Made by a program: the position numbers and the translations under genes. Positions 14,188 through 18,695 of a stretch of DNA of 18,695 nt are shown here, in pieces. Under the pieces are notes generated by a model. It did not search any database and was not told the DNA's origin. It saw nothing but the letters and a program-made list of their open reading frames with translations. How positions within the stretch are numbered: the stretch's first letter is position 1; each line of letters starts with the position of its first letter. Source of the DNA: JBAPRR01 sp049281195 (lineage in GTDB: Bacteria > Actinomycetota > Acidimicrobiia > Acidimicrobiales > CAVXTF01); the NCBI GenBank assembly GCA_049281195.1, contig JBAPRR010000272.1, positions 1 to 18,695 of the forward strand. The letters run 5' to 3'.

Positions 14188-14215
14188 AAGGGATGGCTCT
14201 GCGCCGATATCCCTT
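14188..14215 (+). terminator. Hairpin between partner-switch operon and c-di-GMP genes
   Basis: AAGGGAT (14188-14194) pairs perfectly with ATCCCTT (14209-14215). Inside, GGC (14195-14197) pairs with GCC (14203-14205), leaving a TCTGC loop and a three-base bulge. The stem runs into CTTTG, with too few Ts for a strong intrinsic terminator. It ends two bases before the ATG at 14218, so it could act as a partial terminator, an attenuator, or a translation-masking element for the following gene. Confidence 0.55.
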
Positions 14216-14217
14216 TG

Positions 14218-16881
14218 ATGGACCGTTGGCGGTCGACTCGTGAATCTACGAACGCGCTGGGCTTCCGAGCCCGGATGCGCAAGAACGCCACCGATGTGAC
14301 CCTTCTTTCGAATCCCCCCGTTATCGGGCTCTTCTGCTTGTTCCGGTGGCTGAATCTGATCTCCACAGAGCCCTATTGGCTCTACGTCTTGGTTCTGGTG
14401 GCCGGCGGGCTCCTCGCCATCGCATCGGGAACCCTGGTGGAAGGCTCAGAGCGCGGGTGGAAGGTCGTGGCGCACGTGGGCCTGAACATGGCGATCATCG
14501 CGGTGGTCGCGTACACCACCGGATGGGGCGCCGTATTGTTCATCGGATATGTGTTCGGTGCGGCCGGCGCCATCCATCGTTTCGGATCGCGTGTCACTTG
14601 GACCTGCGTCATATGCACCACGGTCGTCATGGCCTGCGGTCAGGTGGCGATCGCACTTCACTTCGCGCCGACGCTCATCAAAGATCCTTTGGTCCAAGGA
14701 ATAGCCGGGCTCGGCCTGACCGGAACCGTGCTCGTCATAGTGTTGCTCGGTCACGCCACCAGGGGACGCGAGTTGGTCGAACAAGAGCTCCGCCACTCGG
14801 AGCGGCGCTTCAAGGCCCTGGTGTCGAACGCCGCGGACATCATCATCGTCACCGGTCGCGATGCAAAGCTCCAGTACGTCAGCCCCGCATTCGAACGGAT
14901 CCTCGGCTACACCATCGACAGCTACCGCGAGGACCCCATGGGCGCGCTCATGGACCCCGAGGATTTTGCGCGCATCTCGGCCGACATCCGGCCTTTGTTC
15001 TCGGATCCGTCGAAGGTTCTGAGAAGCGTCGTGCGCCTCAAGGACAGCTCCGGCCTGTGGAAGTACTTCGAAGCGTTGATAACCAACCGGATGGCAGATC
15101 CCGACGTGCGCGGGATCGTCGGGAACCTGCACGACATCTCCGAGCTCAGAGAGGCCATCGAAAGATTCCGCTCCGCGTTCGACAACGCGCCGATCGGCAT
15201 GGCCATAAGCGACCTCCAAGGAAAGATCATCCAGGCGAACCCTGCTCTCGCCCGGATCATCGGCAGAGCTCCTACCGAGCTGTCCGGATTCGCAATCCTC
15301 GACTTCACCCACCCCGACGATCGCCAGACCACCTCAGCCGAGATGAGCCGCGTCATGTCGTCAGGCGCGGTCGGCTACCAGATGGAAAAGCGCTACCTGC
15401 ACTCCGACGGCCACGAGGTCTGGGTGGCGGTGAGCGTGTCATGCGTGCGCGACGCGCAGCAACAGCCGCTCTATTTCATCGGTCAGGTCGAGGACATCAC
15501 AGAGCACAGAGCCCTACGCGAGCGCCTTGCGTTCGCCGCGATCCACGACCCGCTCACCGGCCTTCCGAACCGCGCTCTGTTCATGGATCGCCTCGAGGTG
15601 GCACTGCGCCGCGCGGTGAGGGATCGCCGCGAGGTGACCGTGATCTTCTTGGACCTCGACAGGTTCAAGCTCATAAACGACAGTCTCGGTCACGATGTCG
15701 GAGACCAGGTGCTGCACGCGGTGGGCGAGCGGCTTTCGACCGCAATGCGTTCGAGCGACACGCTGGCCCGATTCGGCGGTGACGAGTTCACGGTGCTGTG
15801 CGAGGGCATCGACACCGAAGCCGACGCCATCGAGGTTGCCGAGCGCCTGGTTCTCGCCATGGGCCAACCCCTGGTCTTGCCGGCAGGCGAAGTATTCGCA
15901 TCGCTCAGCGTCGGGATCGCCCTGTCGCATCCCGGAGAGGAGGCCGGGGTGACCCTCAGGAATGCGGACATCGCCATGTACAGGGCCAAAGAGCGCGGGC
16001 CGTCGCACATCGAGGTCTACCGCGATGACGACGAGCACAATGCCGTCAGCAGGCTGCGCACCTCCAACGAGTTGCACCGGGCTCTGGAACGTCATGAGCT
16101 GGAGCTGCACTACCAGCCGTTTGTCGACCTGCACACAGAAACCCTCGTTGGCATGGAGGCTCTGGTCCGCTGGAACCACCCCACCCGCGGCCTGTTGCCC
16201 CCGCACGAGTTCATATCCCTGGCCGAAGACTCAGGAATGATCGTGCCGCTCGGCGCGTGGGTGCTGAACGAGGCATGCCGGCAGGTCGTGGAGTGGCAAG
16301 CGCTCAGAAGCAGCGCCGGACAAGACAGCGCTCGGCTGTCGATCTCGGTCAACGTCTCGGCGGTGCAGCTGGCAGATCCGGGGTTCCCGAGGCAGGTGGC
16401 CGAGGCCATCGAGAACTCCGGCATAGAACCGGACAAAGTGTGGCTCGAGATCACAGAGAGCACGCTCATGCGCGACCCCGATGACGTGGTCTGTGTCCTG
16501 CGCGCATTTCGCGATCTGGGCCTCCACCTCGAGATCGACGACTTCGGCACCGGTTACTCCTCTCTCAGCTACCTGCAACGGTTCCCCGTCGAAGGCCTCA
16601 AGATCGACAAAAGTTTCGTGAGCGATCTGGACCAGCGCTCGGACAACGCCGCGATAGTCAGGGCCATCATCGGACTCGGTGAGTCCCTCAGGCTCCCAGT
16701 CATCGCCGAAGGAGTGGAGCGCCAGGCGGTCGCGGATCGTCTGCGCGGCCTCGGCTGCACGATCGCCCAGGGCTACCTGTTCGGTAAGCCTCTTCCCGCC
16801 TCGCGCCTCGGCCCGTTCCCCACCGACGATCTGAGTTCCTGGAAGCGTGGAGGCCAGATTCTCCACTCGGTGGCGTCATGA
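14218..16881 (+). CDS. Membrane PAS-PAS-GGDEF-EAL c-di-GMP turnover protein
   Basis: 887 residues. About six hydrophobic helices (33-180) form a membrane sensor, followed by two PAS domains (about 194-314 and 317-438), GGDEF (about 444-604) and EAL (about 620-870). The GGDEF active site is intact (FGGDEF, D522) and has an inhibitory I-site RSSD (511-514) five residues upstream. The EAL domain has E647 in MEALVRW, VNVSAVQL, EITES, DDFGTGYSSL (D774/D775), K795 in LKIDKSF, and AEGVE, so both synthesis and hydrolysis of c-di-GMP are possible. The start is uncertain: TTG 14215, ATG 14218 (used here) or ATG 14275, none with a clear Shine-Dalgarno, and a hairpin ends at 14215. The stop overlaps the next GGDEF gene by four bases. 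Confidence 0.9.
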   Translation: MDRWRSTRESTNALGFRARMRKNATDVTLLSNPPVIGLFCLFRWLNLISTEPYWLYVLVLVAGGLLAIASGTLVEGSERGWKVVAHVGLNMAIIAVVAYTTGWGAVLFIGYVFGAAGAIHRFGSRVTWTCVICTTVVMACGQVAIALHFAPTLIKDPLVQGIAGLGLTGTVLVIVLLGHATRGRELVEQELRHSERRFKALVSNAADIIIVTGRDAKLQYVSPAFERILGYTIDSYREDPMGALMDPEDFARISADIRPLFSDPSKVLRSVVRLKDSSGLWKYFEALITNRMADPDVRGIVGNLHDISELREAIERFRSAFDNAPIGMAISDLQGKIIQANPALARIIGRAPTELSGFAILDFTHPDDRQTTSAEMSRVMSSGAVGYQMEKRYLHSDGHEVWVAVSVSCVRDAQQQPLYFIGQVEDITEHRALRERLAFAAIHDPLTGLPNRALFMDRLEVALRRAVRDRREVTVIFLDLDRFKLINDSLGHDVGDQVLHAVGERLSTAMRSSDTLARFGGDEFTVLCEGIDTEADAIEVAERLVLAMGQPLVLPAGEVFASLSVGIALSHPGEEAGVTLRNADIAMYRAKERGPSHIEVYRDDDEHNAVSRLRTSNELHRALERHELELHYQPFVDLHTETLVGMEALVRWNHPTRGLLPPHEFISLAEDSGMIVPLGAWVLNEACRQVVEWQALRSSAGQDSARLSISVNVSAVQLADPGFPRQVAEAIENSGIEPDKVWLEITESTLMRDPDDVVCVLRAFRDLGLHLEIDDFGTGYSSLSYLQRFPVEGLKIDKSFVSDLDQRSDNAAIVRAIIGLGESLRLPVIAEGVERQAVADRLRGLGCTIAQGYLFGKPLPASRLGPFPTDDLSSWKRGGQILHSVAS

Positions 16882-18509
16882 CGATGGAGCCCGAACAGAG
16901 AAAACCACTCATATCGTGGCTCGAGGAGCACCGAAACGCGATGGTGTGCGCATTGAACTCCACCGGTGGTTCGGTGGCCATGCCGAAGTCGATCCGCCTC
17001 GGTCCCGATCACCAGGTCGACCCGCGCTCATTGCTCGACCTGGTGGTGGCGTCAGACTCGAAAGCGGTGGCCGACGCCTTCGTGGTTGCCCTCGGACGCG
17101 GAATAGGAGTGGCGCGGGTTCACCTTTCGAGCAATCCCACCCAGGCCATGCTTCTGCACTACATCGATGTGCGCGAGCAGCACGGCGTCATATTGCGCAT
17201 GCTGGTCGCGGCCGGCGAGATACAAGGGATCTACGACGACCACGTCGGGCCGGCGGACATGCAGCCCGCGCGCCCGCGCGTCGGGTTCATGATCAAGAGC
17301 GAGGTCGCAAGCATCTTGTCGATCGACGCCGCGACCGCTCTGATGCTCGGATGGGAGCCCGACGAGATGACCGGGCACTCCACACTCGACTTCATCCATC
17401 CCGACGATCACGTCCGAGCCATCGACAACTGGATGGCCCATCTGAGAAGCGACCACGACCACGGTCCAACCGTTCAGGCGGTCCGGCTCCGCTACTTGAG
17501 CAAGGACGGAATCTGGATCTGGGTCGAGACCTCCAACGATTTTCATGCCGACGAAGAGGGCTCGACCGTGGTGGCTCAGCTGATCGACGTGTCAGACGAG
17601 ATGGCTGCCACCGAAGCGCTTCGTCACAACGAGCGTTTCTTGCGCCGGCTTACAGACACCGTCCCCGTCGGACTTTTTCAGATCAATGGCGACGGTTCTG
17701 TCGCTTTCGTCAATCCGGTCCTTAAAGCGGTGATCGGCGATGTCCGGATCGACTCGCATTCGGATCTCGCAAAATCACTTTCTTCTGACTCACAACGCTT
17801 GGAAGGTGCCATTTCGCAGGTGATGAACAACGGCAGAGACGCCGACCTCGACCTGACGATTGCCGGTAACCTCCCGCGTTCGGCACGGGTGGCTCTGCGT
17901 GCCGTCACCGACGAGGATCGCGTACTCGGCGTTCTCGGATGCGTTGTCGATGTGACCGAGCTGAAGAGCCTCGCCGATACTGACGGTCTCACCGGCCTGA
18001 AGAACCGTCGTTCCATCGTCGCGCTCCTCGAGTCCGATCTCGCCAGCCACTGCGGGAACGTCACGGTGATCTTCTGTGACCTCGACGGGTTCAAGCAGAT
18101 CAACGATCGTTACGGTCATCAGGTGGGCGACCAGCTCCTCGCCGCGGTCGCAGAAAGGCTTCACGCCGCGCTCAGACCCGGCGACCACATAGGCCGGTTG
18201 GGTGGGGACGAGTTTCTGGTGTTCTGCCCCGGGCTGACCGATCCCGCGGCCGCGCTGGCAGTCGCCGAGCGGCTCCGCGAAGCCTTGTGCGAAGAGTTCG
18301 ATATTCAGGGAACATTGGTGAGGATCAGAGCGAGCATGGGCGTCGCGTGCGGCGGTCCCGGCTCTACCGTGGACGACCTCATCTCGAGCTCCGATGCTGC
18401 GATGTACGAGTCCAAACAGTCAGGCGGTGGTGACTCGAGCACCATCATCAGGCGCGTCGCAGACGACCTGTCGGAAACACTTCCCGACACGGCCCGGCTT
18501 TCCATCTGA
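16878..18509 (+). CDS. Soluble PAS-GGDEF diguanylate cyclase
   Basis: 543 residues with no membrane segment. Residues 1-125 form an unassigned, degenerate PAS-like module. A PAS domain at about 142-245 contains LMLGWEPDEMTGHS, FIHPDDH and RLRYLSKDGIWIWVET. A second PAS-like region covers about 250-360 (TDTVPVGLFQINGDGSVAFVNP). The GGDEF domain (about 365-525) has DTDGLTGLKNRR, FCDLDGFKQINDRYGHQVGD and the intact LGGDEF active site (D444), with I-site RPGD at 433-436, so a feedback-inhibited c-di-GMP synthase is predicted. The ATG overlaps the stop of the GGDEF-EAL gene (ATGA, 16878-16881), so the two are co-expressed; ATG 16884 is a possible second start. The paired cyclase and dual-domain protein may sense different cues. 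Confidence 0.9.
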   Translation: MTMEPEQRKPLISWLEEHRNAMVCALNSTGGSVAMPKSIRLGPDHQVDPRSLLDLVVASDSKAVADAFVVALGRGIGVARVHLSSNPTQAMLLHYIDVREQHGVILRMLVAAGEIQGIYDDHVGPADMQPARPRVGFMIKSEVASILSIDAATALMLGWEPDEMTGHSTLDFIHPDDHVRAIDNWMAHLRSDHDHGPTVQAVRLRYLSKDGIWIWVETSNDFHADEEGSTVVAQLIDVSDEMAATEALRHNERFLRRLTDTVPVGLFQINGDGSVAFVNPVLKAVIGDVRIDSHSDLAKSLSSDSQRLEGAISQVMNNGRDADLDLTIAGNLPRSARVALRAVTDEDRVLGVLGCVVDVTELKSLADTDGLTGLKNRRSIVALLESDLASHCGNVTVIFCDLDGFKQINDRYGHQVGDQLLAAVAERLHAALRPGDHIGRLGGDEFLVFCPGLTDPAAALAVAERLREALCEEFDIQGTLVRIRASMGVACGGPGSTVDDLISSSDAAMYESKQSGGGDSSTIIRRVADDLSETLPDTARLSI

Positions 18510-18588
18510 TCAAGTCCCCGCTGATCGATACCGGGAACGCCGAGCTTCGCCGGCGAGATTCGTCACGAATGCCTTTACAGGACAATGC

Positions 18589-18605
18589 CTCTGTATAAGA
18601 CAGAG
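18589..18605 (-). terminator. Hairpin directly after tRNA-Asn
   Basis: CTCTGT-CTTAT-ACAGAG on the minus strand forms a perfect 6-bp stem starting immediately after the tRNA discriminator base. It has no T-run behind it, so it may be a weak terminator or a 3'-processing signal. Read on the plus strand, the same dyad lies about 80 bases after the PAS-GGDEF stop and could end that transcript. Confidence 0.45.
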
Positions 18606-18678
18606 CTCCGGGGGAGAGACTCGAACTCTCAACCTAGCGGTTAACAGCCGCTTGCTCTGCCGATTGAGCTACCCCGGA
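18606..18678 (-). tRNA. tRNA-Asn (GTT)
   Basis: A complete 73-base cloverleaf. The acceptor is TCCGGGG/CCCCGGA with discriminator G, the D stem GCTC/GAGC, the anticodon stem AGCGG/CCGCT around loop CTGTTAA (anticodon GTT at 18645-18643), the variable loop AGGTT, and the T arm GAGAG-TTCGAGT-CTCTC. CCA is not encoded. It runs opposite to the signalling operon that ends at 18509. Its promoter lies past the window edge. Confidence 0.96.
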
Positions 18679-18695
18679 ATGCACGACCTTTCGAG

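Noticed and set aside
14139..14217. c-di-GMP riboswitch before the GGDEF-EAL gene
   Set aside because: The 79-base gap is too short, and I could not see the GEMM-type conserved core. Only a simple hairpin is supported.
14346..15782. 478-aa plus-strand frame inside the GGDEF-EAL gene
   Set aside because: Out-of-frame shadow with Arg/His/Pro-rich sequence; the real frame carries the PAS and GGDEF motifs.
10645..18678. Signalling cluster bounded by two tRNA genes as an integrated genomic island
   Set aside because: No integrase, no duplicated tRNA 3' segment and no visible composition shift were seen. Flanking tRNAs alone are not evidence of integration.
1..18695. CRISPR array, toxin-antitoxin pair or phage defence system
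   Set aside because: No regularly spaced repeats, Cas-like genes or paired small toxin/antitoxin genes were found. The only tandem repeats are the short 14-bp and 24-bp units listed.

Overview
The window is GC-rich with GTG and TTG starts alongside ATG. It encodes lipobox lipoproteins, a class III adenylate cyclase with an Rv1264-like layout, a DesK/NarL-type two-component pair and a SpoIIE-phosphatase/STAS/RsbW-type module. Both tRNA genes lack an encoded CCA. This points to a high-GC actinobacterium; an Acidimicrobiia-type lineage is my best guess, inferred from gene style and not from a marker gene.

Layout. Bases 1-205 are the 3' end of an IS3-family transposase, and the presumed IS right end nearly touches the start codon of a soluble class III adenylate cyclase (240-1214). 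A hairpin-forming tandem repeat separates the cyclase from a convergent pair: an inositol-monophosphatase-family enzyme (1506-2279, -) and a tiny CxxC-GGWH protein (1258-1503, -). Divergent from these are a conserved-looking unknown protein (2349-2909) and a small lipoprotein (2894-3307). They run tail to tail into a large membrane acyltransferase with a C-terminal SGNH domain (3308-5518, -). A response regulator/sensor kinase operon follows (5638-7874, +). Next, on the minus strand, come an aldehyde dehydrogenase (7878-9332), a membrane-anchored secreted protein (9444-10223), a conserved-looking small protein (10240-10611) and a CAU-anticodon tRNA, probably tRNA-Ile2 (10645-10717).

From 10840 to 18509 everything is on the plus strand. 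A well-formed promoter drives a Thr/Pro-tailed lipoprotein (10903-11562). Two 24-bp tandem dyad repeats (11677-11724) lie just before a tightly overlapping partner-switching set: membrane PP2C phosphatase (11750-13411), STAS anti-anti-sigma-type protein (13399-13725) and RsbW-type ATPase (13722-14138). After a strong hairpin come a membrane PAS-PAS-GGDEF-EAL protein (14218-16881) and an overlapping soluble PAS-GGDEF protein (16878-18509). A minus-strand tRNA-Asn (18606-18678) closes the window.

How it works together. The second half reads as a signalling cluster. An extracytoplasmic sensor-phosphatase would set the phosphorylation state of the STAS protein, which binds or releases the ATPase. 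The two following c-di-GMP genes suggest that the output, or a parallel branch, is c-di-GMP control. No sigma factor is present. Together with the cAMP cyclase and the two-component pair, the window is rich in signal transduction. No stretch over 300 bases lacks a gene.
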